Positions 8,707 to 17,284 of a stretch of 64,000 nucleotides of DNA are shown in pieces; within the stretch, counting starts at the first letter, position 1, and each line of letters opens with the position of its first letter. The notes under the pieces are model-generated. The model did not search any database and was not told the origin of the DNA. It saw only the letters and a program-made list of their open reading frames with translations. This DNA comes from Bin5 sp022821545 (GTDB lineage: Bacteria; Chloroflexota; Anaerolineae; Caldilineales; Caldilineaceae), in NCBI GenBank assembly GCA_963664085.2, contig CAXXLO010000002.1:4650001-4714000 (forward strand), in the 5' to 3' direction. A program made the position numbers and the translations under genes.

Positions 8707-11700
8707 ATGACCAATTCATGCAGTGCCCAGCCCGGCGCGTCCATGCGCGGTAAGGCGTACTGGACGGAGACCGGGCCAAAGCCGAGAAAAGTAAAGCTGC
8801 TGGTCGGACTACTGCTGCTGATTGCACTGCTCGCCAGTGCCTGTCAGGGAATTACACCTCCTTCGGCCAGTCCGGCCGCGACGACCGATTCGAGCGCTGA
8901 GCAGGCGGAGGCCCCGGCAGAGGAGACCGAACAGACGCAGGCCTTTCTGGACCTTGACAGCGAAACATTGGACATGAACGCGCCGATTGCCCTGGACCCG
9001 AGCATACGCAAGGCGCAACTGGAAAACGGCCTGACCTACTACATTCGGCACAATACCGAGCCGGCGAACCGGGCTACGTTGATGCTGGTGATCAACGCCG
9101 GCTCCCTGCAGGAGGACGAGGACCAGCTGGGGTTGGCCCACTTTGTCGAGCATATGATGTTCAACGGCACCGAGCGCTTTCCCAAGCAGGCGCTGATCGA
9201 CTATTTCGAGACCGTCGGCATGTCGTTCGGGCCGGACGTGAACGCCTATACGTCTTTCGACGAAACCGTCTATTTCCTCGAATTCCCCACCGATGACGAG
9301 GAGATTATCGGCACGACTTTCCAGGTGGCGGAGGATTGGGCCAGCCGCGCCGCGATTTCCGATGAAGAAGTGGAAAGCGAACGCGGCGTCATTCTGGAGG
9401 AGGAGCGCCTGCGGGACCAGAATGCAAGCGGCAGGTTGAACAAGCAGCTGTTCCCGCTGCTGCTGGGCGAGTCCCGTTATACCGACCGGATGCCGATCGG
9501 TGACATGGAGATCGTCCGGAACACGCCGGGCGAAACGCTGCGCCGCTTTTACCGTGACTGGTACAGGCCCGATCTGATGGCGGTCATTGTCGTGGGCGAC
9601 ATCGACGTTGACGACGTAGAGGCGAGAATCAAAGCGCATTTCGGGCCGCTGACCGCGCCGGATACCGTCCGGCCCAGGAACACCTATTCCCTTCCCGACT
9701 ACGATGACACAGGCTATCTGATTCTCACCGATCCCGAGTTTCCCGTCACGATAGCCCAGATCATCTACCGGCAGACCGCCCCGGCTCTGGACTCGGCCGC
9801 CGTCTATCGAGACCGCCTTATCGGCAATCTCTTCTACAAGATGCTCAATTTCCGGCTCGACGACCTCACCAGGGAAGCGGACTCACCGTTCCTTGGCGCT
9901 TTCGTGAGCGAGGGCCAGCTGGTACGCGGCAACAACTACCAGGTGGTCGGCGTGCAGGTGCGCCAGGGCGAGGCCCTTTCCAGCCTGGACGCCGCCCTTA
10001 CGGAGGTTGAACGCGTGCGCCGTTACGGCTTTACGGCCGCCGAAGTGGAGCGGGCCAAGTCGGAGATCCTGAACACATACGAACGGCTCTACAACGATCG
10101 CGAAAACCTGCGCAACCACTCCCTCGCCAGCGAATACAGCCGCAACTACCTGGAGAACGAGACAGTCCCCGGCATTGAAGTGGAGTTCAAACTGGTGGAC
10201 CGACTTCTGCAAGGGATTAGCCGCGACGACGTCAACCAGAGGGCGGAACTCTATGTCGGCGGCAGTAACCGCTCGGTCTTCGTCGTCGGGCCGGAGCGGG
10301 ACGCCGACAGCCTGCCCAACGAGGATGAGCTGGCCGCCGTGATTTCGGATCTTCAGACCAAGCAGGTAGACCCCTACCAGGACATCGAGGCGGTCACGGC
10401 CCTGCTGACCGAGATCCCGGAACCGGCGGAGATCATCTCCCGTCACACGGACGCGACATTCGACATTACCGACCTGACGCTGGCAAACGGCGCGCGAGTC
10501 ATTCTCAAACCGACGACCTTCAAGGAAGAGGAGATCCTCTTCAGCGCAACCAGCCCCGGAGGCTCCTCCCTGGTCAGCGATGAAGACTATCCGGAAGCCG
10601 ACTTCATCGACAGTATAGTCAGCCAGAGCGCGGTCGGCGACGTGAGTTACGCGGCGCTGCAGAGGCTTCTGGCCGACAAGTCGGTGTCGGTCGCCCCGTT
10701 TATCGGCGAGCTGGAAGAAGGGTTCCACGGCCATTCCGGCCAGGAATTCATCGAGACCCTGTTTCAGCTGGTCTACCTCTACGGCACGCAGGCGAATGCA
10801 GATGACGACGCCTTCGCTACCCTCAAGGACCAGTACACCGAGTCGCTGCGCAACCGCGAACTGGACCCGCGCAGCGCCTGGACGGACGCCTATATCGAAG
10901 CCCGCTACGGCGATTCGATTCGGCGCAATGTCCCCTCGCTGGAGGTAATCGATTCGCTCGATCTGGAGCGGGCCTTTGCCATTTACCAGGAGCGTTTTGC
11001 CGACTTCAGCGATTTTACCTTCATCTTTGTGGGCAACTTCGATCTCGAGCAGATGGTCGACTGGTCGCAGAGATACCTGGGCAATCTGCCCTCCCTAGAC
11101 CGCGCCGAAACCTGGTTGGACGTAGCTCCGGATCCGCCCGCGGGCGTAATCGAGGTTCCTGTCTATAAAGGCCAGGACGAACAGAGCCTTACGACAATAC
11201 TCTTCACGGGACCCGGCGAAGATTCACTGGACAATCGACTCCACCTGCGCATGCTGGAGATGATTCTCGATATCCTCATGCGTGAAGAGTTGCGGGAGGA
11301 ATTGGGCGGTGTCTATGCCTACAGCGCCACCTCTTCGATGGAGCCGGACCCGGACGGACTGTACCGCATCTCCCTCACTTTTGGCAGTGACCCGGCTCGG
11401 GTGGAGGAGTTGGTAGATGCCCTGTTTGGGCTGATTTCAGATGTGCAGGCGGATGGCCCCAGAGAAGATCTGCTGGAAAAAGCCAGAGCCCAGATCGTTC
11501 GCCAGCGCGAGGAACAGCTGGAACAGAACAACTACTGGTTGCGTGTCCTCGAGTATTGGGCTGCCGAGGATGATGTCGACCTGACTAGCTTCGTCGACCT
11601 GGAGGTGGTGGAGAGCCGCACCGACGCCGTTACTGCTGCGGAAGTTCAGGCTTTGGCAATAGACTTCCTGCCGCTGGACCGCTATATTCTGGTGTCGCTG

Positions 11701-11724
11701 TATCCCGAGGACTTTGAGGAGTAG
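8707..11724 (+). CDS. M16 (pitrilysin) family zinc protease, lipoprotein
   Basis: A 1005-residue two-unit M16 metallopeptidase. The N-terminus carries a lipoprotein signal (LLLLIALLASAC, lipobox Cys46), preceded by about 30 charged residues; ATG 8707 has AAGGAG upstream, while an internal ATG at codon 13 would give a more usual signal length. The inverted zinc motif H-x-x-E-H is at 145-149 (HFVEH) and the third ligand is probably Glu225 in VESERGVILEEE. The second half (about 470-1005) holds another pair of M16 domains, including RREEQLEQNNYW near the end, and lacks HxxEH, as is usual. It is probably anchored outside the membrane and degrades peptides. A hairpin terminator follows. Specific substrates are unknown. 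Confidence 0.92.
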   Translation: MTNSCSAQPGASMRGKAYWTETGPKPRKVKLLVGLLLLIALLASACQGITPPSASPAATTDSSAEQAEAPAEETEQTQAFLDLDSETLDMNAPIALDPSIRKAQLENGLTYYIRHNTEPANRATLMLVINAGSLQEDEDQLGLAHFVEHMMFNGTERFPKQALIDYFETVGMSFGPDVNAYTSFDETVYFLEFPTDDEEIIGTTFQVAEDWASRAAISDEEVESERGVILEEERLRDQNASGRLNKQLFPLLLGESRYTDRMPIGDMEIVRNTPGETLRRFYRDWYRPDLMAVIVVGDIDVDDVEARIKAHFGPLTAPDTVRPRNTYSLPDYDDTGYLILTDPEFPVTIAQIIYRQTAPALDSAAVYRDRLIGNLFYKMLNFRLDDLTREADSPFLGAFVSEGQLVRGNNYQVVGVQVRQGEALSSLDAALTEVERVRRYGFTAAEVERAKSEILNTYERLYNDRENLRNHSLASEYSRNYLENETVPGIEVEFKLVDRLLQGISRDDVNQRAELYVGGSNRSVFVVGPERDADSLPNEDELAAVISDLQTKQVDPYQDIEAVTALLTEIPEPAEIISRHTDATFDITDLTLANGARVILKPTTFKEEEILFSATSPGGSSLVSDEDYPEADFIDSIVSQSAVGDVSYAALQRLLADKSVSVAPFIGELEEGFHGHSGQEFIETLFQLVYLYGTQANADDDAFATLKDQYTESLRNRELDPRSAWTDAYIEARYGDSIRRNVPSLEVIDSLDLERAFAIYQERFADFSDFTFIFVGNFDLEQMVDWSQRYLGNLPSLDRAETWLDVAPDPPAGVIEVPVYKGQDEQSLTTILFTGPGEDSLDNRLHLRMLEMILDILMREELREELGGVYAYSATSSMEPDPDGLYRISLTFGSDPARVEELVDALFGLISDVQADGPREDLLEKARAQIVRQREEQLEQNNYWLRVLEYWAAEDDVDLTSFVDLEVVESRTDAVTAAEVQALAIDFLPLDRYILVSLYPEDFEE

Positions 11725-11760
11725 GCAAGGCCGGGAAGCGGCAAGGCCGGGAGCAAACGA

Positions 11761-11800
11761 AAGAGCGGGCAGTTTTTTTTCAACTGCCCGCTCTTTTCTT
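11761..11800. terminator. Bidirectional rho-independent terminator
   Basis: A perfect 14-bp inverted repeat (11761-11774 with 11782-11795) with a T-rich loop, followed by a T-rich tail. It lies between the convergent M16 peptidase gene and the 65-aa gene, so it can serve both. Confidence 0.85.
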
Positions 11801-11824
11801 TCTGAAATCAGATCGGGGGCTGTC

Positions 11825-12022
11825 TCAGTGACCGTAGAAATGTTCTGTCGGATCGATAACGGAGTCCTGCCAGTCCAGGTAGCGGGCCGCCTCTTCCAGG
11901 GTGGCTGCCTTGCCGTCGTCGACCAGTTGCTGCAGCGTTGCCTTCTGTGTTTCAGTCAGCTGGTTGGCCTGTAAAGCCAGCAGCCAGCTGCTGAACTCCT
12001 CCTTTTCGTCTATCCGAGCCAT
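11825..12022 (-). CDS. Small acidic protein of unknown function
   Basis: A 65-residue soluble protein, predicted helical (EEFSSWLLALQANQLTETQKATLQQLVDDGKAATLEEAARYL). It has a good GAGGAG ribosome site upstream of the ATG. No recognised domain, signal or cysteine is present. It is followed by the shared terminator at 11761 and lies 36 bp downstream of the 103-aa gene on the same strand, so the two may be co-transcribed. Confidence 0.6.
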   Translation of the reverse strand: MARIDEKEEFSSWLLALQANQLTETQKATLQQLVDDGKAATLEEAARYLDWQDSVIDPTEHFYGH

Positions 12023-12058
12023 CGAACTGTCTCCTCTCTCACCGGTCCAGGCGCCGCG

Positions 12059-12370
12059 TCAAATCGTAAAGGCGACGTCGCTGCCATCTTCAAAGTAGAG
12101 CTGTAAGTGGAGAGCGTTGAGCCTGAAATGGCTCATGCCCAGGCAAGCCCGTTCTGCCTGCGTGCGCTCTGCAGAAGCCTTCGCCCAGCGGCTGTCACGG
12201 CCTTTGTGTTCCAGCTGCAAGTAACTTCCGTCCTCAAAGAAGAGAACGGCCTGGTTGAACTCCGCGTTGGCCACGTAGCGGACGGCATGGGCGGCCGCGC
12301 TTTGCGCCTGGGAAAACGAATTCAGTTCGATCTGGAGAGAACTGTCGGCGCCGGTTGTTCCTCTTTCCAT
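12059..12370 (-). CDS. Small protein of unknown function with internal FEDGS duplication
   Basis: A 103-residue protein. The ATG at 12370 has AAAGGA upstream; a longer frame to 12484 has no supporting site and an unlikely N-terminus. Two similar strands, VLFFEDGSYLQL and LQLYFEDGSDVAF, sit about 50 residues apart, which suggests a small duplicated beta structure. It has no signal peptide. The family is not recognised. Confidence 0.55.
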   Translation of the reverse strand: MERGTTGADSSLQIELNSFSQAQSAAAHAVRYVANAEFNQAVLFFEDGSYLQLEHKGRDSRWAKASAERTQAERACLGMSHFRLNALHLQLYFEDGSDVAFTI

Positions 12371-12591
12371 GCGGCATCCTTTGCGCCGGCCTGAGCAGAG
12401 GCTCTTCGCCATGGGGCCGGCGCCATTGGACCCTTTTGCTTTGGCCCATGGCAAGACTATACAGTAGCGGCCGCGATCATGCAAAGGATGCCTGCCGGTG
12501 CGCCGCTGCAGATTTTCTGGACGGCAGCGTGTGTGCTACCATGGCAGCAATACCGAACGGGCGGGCCACATCCTTCTAATGGAGTTGTGCA

Positions 12592-12933
12592 ATGAAAAAG
12601 CTGCTTAAGTTTCTCTTCTTCGTCGGCTTTGCCGCAGGCGTTGTGTATGTCATAAAGCAGGTCCTGGGAGGAGAGCAGTCGGAGGGCGCAGGCAGCGGTG
12701 TCCTGCCGGAAACGCCGGTGACGCCCTTGGAAGACGCGCCGCTGGGCGGCGAGATTAGTCCGCAGCTGCTGGATATACTGGTTGACCCTGAGGATAAGGG
12801 GAAGCTGCAGCTGATGGACGACAACAGATTTCTGCTAAATCCCCGCAATGGTTACCGCTATCCGATTCGCAACGGCATCCCGGTGATGCTTATCGAAGAG
12901 GGTAAGAAGTACCAGGACACGAGTCTCATTTGA
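12592..12933 (+). CDS. Membrane-anchored Trm112/YcaR-like protein without zinc cysteines
   Basis: A 113-residue protein with an N-terminal membrane anchor (residues 4-22), a linker, and a C-terminal Trm112-like fold: LLDILVDPEDKGKLQL...NGYRYPIRNGIPVMLIEEG. In zinc-binding members the first block reads CPxCKG and a second Cys pair precedes the YPIxxGIPVML strand. Here those positions are DPED and NPRN, so metal binding is probably lost. Trm112 proteins activate methyltransferases; a membrane-tethered cysteine-free form would have another role, perhaps as a protein-interaction scaffold. Its 3' end overlaps the convergent kinase gene by 8 bp. Confidence 0.75.
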   Translation: MKKLLKFLFFVGFAAGVVYVIKQVLGGEQSEGAGSGVLPETPVTPLEDAPLGGEISPQLLDILVDPEDKGKLQLMDDNRFLLNPRNGYRYPIRNGIPVMLIEEGKKYQDTSLI

Positions 12934-14653
12934 GAGAATCAGGGACCGGTGCGTCCGCCTGGCTCCCTGCCGGATCTTTGGGGATCGCCAGCGTGAAGGT
13001 CGCGCCGTCACCGCTTTCCACCTGCACTTTGCCGCTGTGCGCCTCCACTGCGCTCTTGACGATCGCAAGACCCAGTCCGGCTCCTGGAACCCGTTCGCTC
13101 AATTCACCGCGATAGAAGCGCTCGAAGATCAGTTCCCGGTCTGCCTGCTGTATTCCCGGCCCCGTGTCGGCAACTGACAGCAGGATCGCATCTTCATCTT
13201 CGGTTGCGGCAAGTTCTACGGCGCCGCCGGGCGGCGTGAATTTGAGCGCGTTGTCCAGCAGATTCGCCAGTGCCATCCCCAGGCTCGCCCTGTCACAACA
13301 GATCCTGTCGAGGCCGTCCTCTATGGACAGGCGCAGCGCGATCTGCTTCGCCGCGGCTGTCGACCGAAACGGGGCCAGCGCTTCTTCCAGCAGCCCTTCG
13401 AGGTCATGGCGGGAGATATCCAGGGCCGCCACACCGCCTTCAAGACGCGACAGGTCCAGCAGGTGTCCGGTAATCCACTGCAGCCGCTCCAGCTGTCGCT
13501 GGCTTTCACCAAGGAACTCGGCGCGCGTTTCCGGTTTGCCTCCGGCCTGACCCTGCAGGATCTCAATGAACTGGCGCAGTGCTGTCAGCGGGGTACGCAG
13601 CTCGTGTGAGGCGTCGGCAATGAAACGGCGCAGCGCATCGCGCTCCGCGGCCAGGTCGGCGAAAGTGGCTTGAAGCCTTGCGGCCATACGGTTGAAGCGT
13701 CGCGAGAGGTCGCCGATCTCTCCAACCGATTCCTGAGCCCGCACGGCCAGGTCCCCCTCCTCCATCTGCTGCGTAGCGCTTGCCAGTGCCATCAAGGGGG
13801 CTGTGAGCGTCCGGCTCATCAGAAATCCCAGCAGCACGGCCACGAGGATGGCGCCCAGCCCTGCCACCATCAGGGATCGACGGATTGCGAGCAGCGGCTC
13901 AGCAAAAAAAGGGTACCTGTTTGTCATCTGCACGTAGCCAACGACCTGGTCGTCCTGGTGGACCGGAACAGTGACTTGAGGCCCCTCCGAAGGGGGAGGA
14001 ATCGCCTCTGGCGCATAGCCGAAAACGATCCGCCAGATTCGGGGCGACGACCGGTTATCGGGTGTTGCGGCGCCACTCTGCGCCGCGTCCGTGTCGTCGG
14101 CGGAAGCGCCTGCAGGATCAACGATGACTAACCTGTCGCCCATAAAGCCAGGCCGCCTCTCGAGGGACAGTGCGGCCCCCTCCTCAATCAGAGGGTCGCT
14201 CTCATCGACGTCCATTGCGACCATCCCCCGCGGGTGACCTGGGCCTGAAACTACGATCACAGGGCTGATCAGCCCCTTCTGCCAGTCCTCTTTGCCGCTG
14301 CGGGATAGTTCACTGAGCAGGCGCATTACTGCCTGGCTCGAATCCAGTGGCGTCAGGCGCATTTGGGAATAGGCGACCGGCCGCCTGTCCCTGTCGAGAA
14401 TTCTCAGTTCGGTGTTGGTGAGAAAACCGGACGTTATCGCCAGCTGTTGCAGACGGGGGCCCTGGTTTGGCCGCGCCAGGAGAGGCCGCGCCATGCGGGC
14501 TACCGCCTCGGCATTGAGAATGAGCGTCTCATATTCACGGGCGGCCATGTACCTGGTGAGGAGGCTGAGGGCAACGACCCCAATCAACAGGATCGTCAGC
14601 AGGGTCAAAGCGGTATAGCTGATAATCAGACGCCAGCGAATCGAGTGCAACAT
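12926..14653 (-). CDS. Sensor histidine kinase (HAMP, HisKA, HATPase)
   Basis: A 575-residue membrane kinase. TM1 is about 9-32, a large extracytoplasmic domain about 33-258, and TM2 about 259-280, followed by HAMP (to about 335) and HisKA with His350 (DASHELRTPL). The HATPase domain has N-box NLLDN (464-468), DTGPGI and GAGLGLAIV. The sensor region resembles two-pass periplasmic sensors and contains an Asp/Ala-rich loop near 180-200. It is the third gene on the minus strand after the response regulator and the triple-PDZ protein, so the PDZ protein is a plausible ligand-processing or sensing partner. Its 3' end overlaps the convergent Trm112-like gene. Confidence 0.92.
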   Translation of the reverse strand: MLHSIRWRLIISYTALTLLTILLIGVVALSLLTRYMAAREYETLILNAEAVARMARPLLARPNQGPRLQQLAITSGFLTNTELRILDRDRRPVAYSQMRLTPLDSSQAVMRLLSELSRSGKEDWQKGLISPVIVVSGPGHPRGMVAMDVDESDPLIEEGAALSLERRPGFMGDRLVIVDPAGASADDTDAAQSGAATPDNRSSPRIWRIVFGYAPEAIPPPSEGPQVTVPVHQDDQVVGYVQMTNRYPFFAEPLLAIRRSLMVAGLGAILVAVLLGFLMSRTLTAPLMALASATQQMEEGDLAVRAQESVGEIGDLSRRFNRMAARLQATFADLAAERDALRRFIADASHELRTPLTALRQFIEILQGQAGGKPETRAEFLGESQRQLERLQWITGHLLDLSRLEGGVAALDISRHDLEGLLEEALAPFRSTAAAKQIALRLSIEDGLDRICCDRASLGMALANLLDNALKFTPPGGAVELAATEDEDAILLSVADTGPGIQQADRELIFERFYRGELSERVPGAGLGLAIVKSAVEAHSGKVQVESGDGATFTLAIPKDPAGSQADAPVPDSLK

Positions 14654-14733
14654 TCGCGTCCCTCTACGCCTTCAAAGGACGCGCCGTGAACTCTCGACGC
14701 CTCCTTTGCGGCAATGGTGCGGCTTGAGGATGC

Positions 14734-14769
14734 CCACTCTGCGGTCAACCGCTCGACCGCAGAGTGGGG
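14734..14769. promoter_or_regulatory. Strong inverted repeat between PDZ and kinase genes
   Basis: A perfect 14-bp inverted repeat (14734-14747 with 14756-14769) with an 8-nt loop in the 207-bp gap between the PDZ gene stop and the kinase start. On the minus strand it is not followed by a U-run, so it looks more like an mRNA stability, attenuation or processing element, or an operator, than a simple terminator. Confidence 0.6.
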
Positions 14770-14860
14770 TGAGTTATGGCTGCGCCGGCCTCCGGGGCGG
14801 TAGCACGCCCTTGTGCTGTCCCGTCTCGCCGGCGCTGGCCGCAATCGGGTTGGCAGTGGT

Positions 14861-16129
14861 CTAGGAGCTGCTCTGCGACTCCTGGGCGCTCTGCTGCTCT
14901 TCGCCGCTCTGTTGCTCTTTGTAAGTCTCGTCCTCCATCTTCTTCATCTGCATACGGAGGGATTCCAGCGGCATGATGGCGACACCCAGGTAGGCTTTGT
15001 CGTCGTCGTCTGGGTGTGCCCCAAGGGTCACTGTTGCCGCAACTGTTTCACCGTCGCGATTCACCGTGATGCTCACCTCGTCGCCTGGGCTGTAACTTGC
15101 CAGGGCTTCCACCAAGTCCTCCATGTTGGAGATTTCGGTTTCGCCAACTGCGGTGATTGCATCGCCTCTCTGGAGTTCGGCAGCGGCTGCCGGCCCTTCC
15201 TCCTGCACGCCCATCACCAGGGCGCCTTCAGGCACGTCTCCGAAGAAGAAGCGTCCGCCCTGCGGGAACGCGAAGCCAAAACGGTTGCCGCGTTGCTGGC
15301 GGCCGTTGCGATCAGTGCCGTCCGCGTGGGGCCGGAACTGCTCCGCCGGCGCAATGCGAACGCCGAAGAACGCCTTTTCTCCGTCATCGGGGTGGGAGCC
15401 GAGGGTCACGTTCAGCTCAACCGTCTCGCCGTCCCGATCAACCGTCAACGCGACGTCGTCTCCGGGGCTGAGAGCGGCGGCAGCGTCGGCCAGGTCTCCC
15501 ATTCCCATAATCTCGGTCTCGCCCACGGAAGTAATCGTGTCGCCGGCCATCAGTCCTGCCGTCGCGGCCGGGCTCTCTTCCAATACCTCCATTACGACAG
15601 CGCCCTCACCAACATCTTTGGGGCTTCCGTCCATCCCCTTGAACTGCTCCATCAAGGGCATACGACCGAAGCTGCGCATTGCAGCGAATCGCCCGCGCCG
15701 GGTCTTCATGCCGCGGATACCCGGTCCATCCGGCGCCACGCCAAGCAGCGGGTAACCGTCGACGTCGGCCAGGGTGGCGGTCAGCGTAAGCGCCTCGTCC
15801 CCGCGCTTGACCGTAAGTTCCAGTATGTCGCCCGGGTCCTGCATCAGGATAACGTGCTTCAGCTCGGCTGCCGTATTGACCATGTCACCGTCGATTGCCA
15901 GCAGGATGTCGCCGCGCATCAGGCCGGCCTCGGAAGCCGGCGTCTCCTCTCCAACGGCTACGATCAGAACGCCGGGCTCCGGTTTGACGCGTTCTGTCAT
16001 TGACTGGGCCGATGCGGTCCCTCCAAAGGCCAGTAGCCCAAGCAGGGCCGCCGAGATCACGAGCCATATCTTTCGATTGGCCGCTCTTTGCCATGTCCGC
16101 TCCCTGGTCGTTAGTCTGGGTTGTCTCAT
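14861..16129 (-). CDS. Secreted triple-PDZ domain protein in a two-component operon
   Basis: A 422-residue protein with a signal peptide or N-terminal anchor (residues 20-42, ending GTASAQS) and three PDZ domains at about 52-130, 172-250 and 296-372. Each has the G-L-x-x-G-D/A-x-I carboxylate-loop region (SEAGLMRGDILLAIDG, TAGLMAGDTITSVGE, AAAELQRGDAITAVGE). No protease catalytic domain is present. The C-terminus is Gln/Glu/Ser-rich. Each PDZ is followed by similar V-x-LGxHPDDxxKA-FGV strands, showing internal duplication. It sits between the response regulator and histidine kinase genes; by analogy with PDZ regulators of envelope stress it may bind C-termini of misfolded exported proteins and inform the kinase. 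This role is inference. Confidence 0.85.
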   Translation of the reverse strand: MRQPRLTTRERTWQRAANRKIWLVISAALLGLLAFGGTASAQSMTERVKPEPGVLIVAVGEETPASEAGLMRGDILLAIDGDMVNTAAELKHVILMQDPGDILELTVKRGDEALTLTATLADVDGYPLLGVAPDGPGIRGMKTRRGRFAAMRSFGRMPLMEQFKGMDGSPKDVGEGAVVMEVLEESPAATAGLMAGDTITSVGETEIMGMGDLADAAAALSPGDDVALTVDRDGETVELNVTLGSHPDDGEKAFFGVRIAPAEQFRPHADGTDRNGRQQRGNRFGFAFPQGGRFFFGDVPEGALVMGVQEEGPAAAAELQRGDAITAVGETEISNMEDLVEALASYSPGDEVSITVNRDGETVAATVTLGAHPDDDDKAYLGVAIMPLESLRMQMKKMEDETYKEQQSGEEQQSAQESQSSS

Positions 16130-16277
16130 CTCTGGTTCCTTTCAATGTGCTTTGCATCGCGAGTCCATCACTGACTACGCTCTCAGTGTAGTGGATGGAA
16201 TTGAAAGGACGGTTGCCTTTGGATTAAGTTTTCACAACAAATGAAACCTTTGCCCAGGCATGATTTCCCCACGGATG

Positions 16278-16979
16278 TCAGCCCTGGAACTTGTAACCAA
16301 ACCCGCGTACGGTCACAAGTCTTGCGGGATTGGCCGCATCGCGTTCAATCTTCTGGCGCAGATGACGGATATGCACGTCAACGGTACGGTCGCTGTTGAC
16401 GTCGCTTTCGTAGCCCCACACCGCCTCCACAAGACCGCTGCGGCTGACCGGCACATTGGGCCTGGCCGACAGGTAGCGGAGCAGCCGGAATTCGGTAGGC
16501 GTAAGTTCGACGGCTTCCCCGTCCAGCCGTACTTCCAACCGCGTCACATCGATTTCGAGACCCTCAAAGCGTTGAACCTGCTCTGACGACGGAGCGGCCA
16601 GGTCACCGTAGGCCCGGCGCAACAGGGCCCGGATCCGGGATATCAGCTCTCGCAGCCCATAGGGCTTGACCATGTAATCGTCTGCCCCCAGCTCCAGGCC
16701 GAGCACTTTGTCGAGTTCCTCATCTCTCGCGGTCAACATCAGGATAGGTTGGCGGTGGTTTTGGGAACGGAGCGCACGGCAGACGTCATAGCCGCTCATA
16801 TCCGGCAGGCGCAGGTCCAGCGTAATCAGATCGGGCTGTTGCCTTCCCGTTATCTCAATGGCCTGCGCCCCCGTCTTGGCCCAGTAGACCTCAAACCCTT
16901 CCTCCTTCAGGGCGTACTCCAACCCCCTGGCAACGGCTGGTTCGTCCTCCACAATCAATACCCGTTCCCGTTTCATCAT
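16278..16979 (-). CDS. OmpR/PhoB-family response regulator
   Basis: A 233-residue regulator. The receiver domain has the acidic pair E11-D12, phosphoacceptor Asp55 (LITLDLRLPD), Thr in MLTARDE and Lys in DDYMVKPYG. The C-terminal winged helix has LTPTEFRLLRYL and RTVDVHIRHLRQKIE. AGGAG lies 5 nt upstream of the first of two ATGs. It is the first gene of the minus-strand set with the PDZ protein and histidine kinase, and is divergent from rplI. A 148-bp gap separates it from the PDZ gene, which may have its own promoter. Confidence 0.93.
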   Translation of the reverse strand: MMKRERVLIVEDEPAVARGLEYALKEEGFEVYWAKTGAQAIEITGRQQPDLITLDLRLPDMSGYDVCRALRSQNHRQPILMLTARDEELDKVLGLELGADDYMVKPYGLRELISRIRALLRRAYGDLAAPSSEQVQRFEGLEIDVTRLEVRLDGEAVELTPTEFRLLRYLSARPNVPVSRSGLVEAVWGYESDVNSDRTVDVHIRHLRQKIERDAANPARLVTVRGFGYKFQG

Positions 16980-17284
16980 CCGATCTCCTGGGCTTGCCGG
17001 TGTTTCTGTCTACTGCTTCCACACCCTGTTTCGCGAAAAAGGCGCGCTTTCCTGGGACTGAAATTTTGGGCTCCTGTCTGCATTCGGTGTACAATGAGCC
17101 GCTGTAGTATACCTATCAAATGCAGGCTTTGCTACAAGGGAAGTGGACGGTTCGCCCCCAACGCGCGCGCAGACCGTCACGGTTCGCAGCAGTTCAGGCC
17201 CCCGACCTTCGTGACCTTTTTCAAATGGACCGGCCGGCCGAACTACCTTGAGCAGCCGCTGAAGTAGAGAAGGAAAAATAAGCA
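16980..17284. other. Divergent intergenic region between response regulator and rplI
   Basis: A 305-bp spacer. It contains the plus-strand promoter candidate at 17066-17095, giving rplI a leader of roughly 180 nt. A minus-strand TATACT (17111-17106) could serve the regulator, but no well-spaced -35 was found. No open frame in it looks genuine. Confidence 0.5.
17066..17095 (+). promoter_or_regulatory. Promoter candidate for rplI
   Basis: TTGGGC (17066-17071), an 18-bp spacer and TACAAT (17090-17095), about 190 bp upstream of the rplI start. Confidence 0.45.

Noticed and set aside
14813..16003. Plus-strand open frame antisense to the triple-PDZ gene
   Set aside because: It is a shadow of the PDZ repeats; low-complexity, no family motif, and the PDZ gene has signal peptide and domains.
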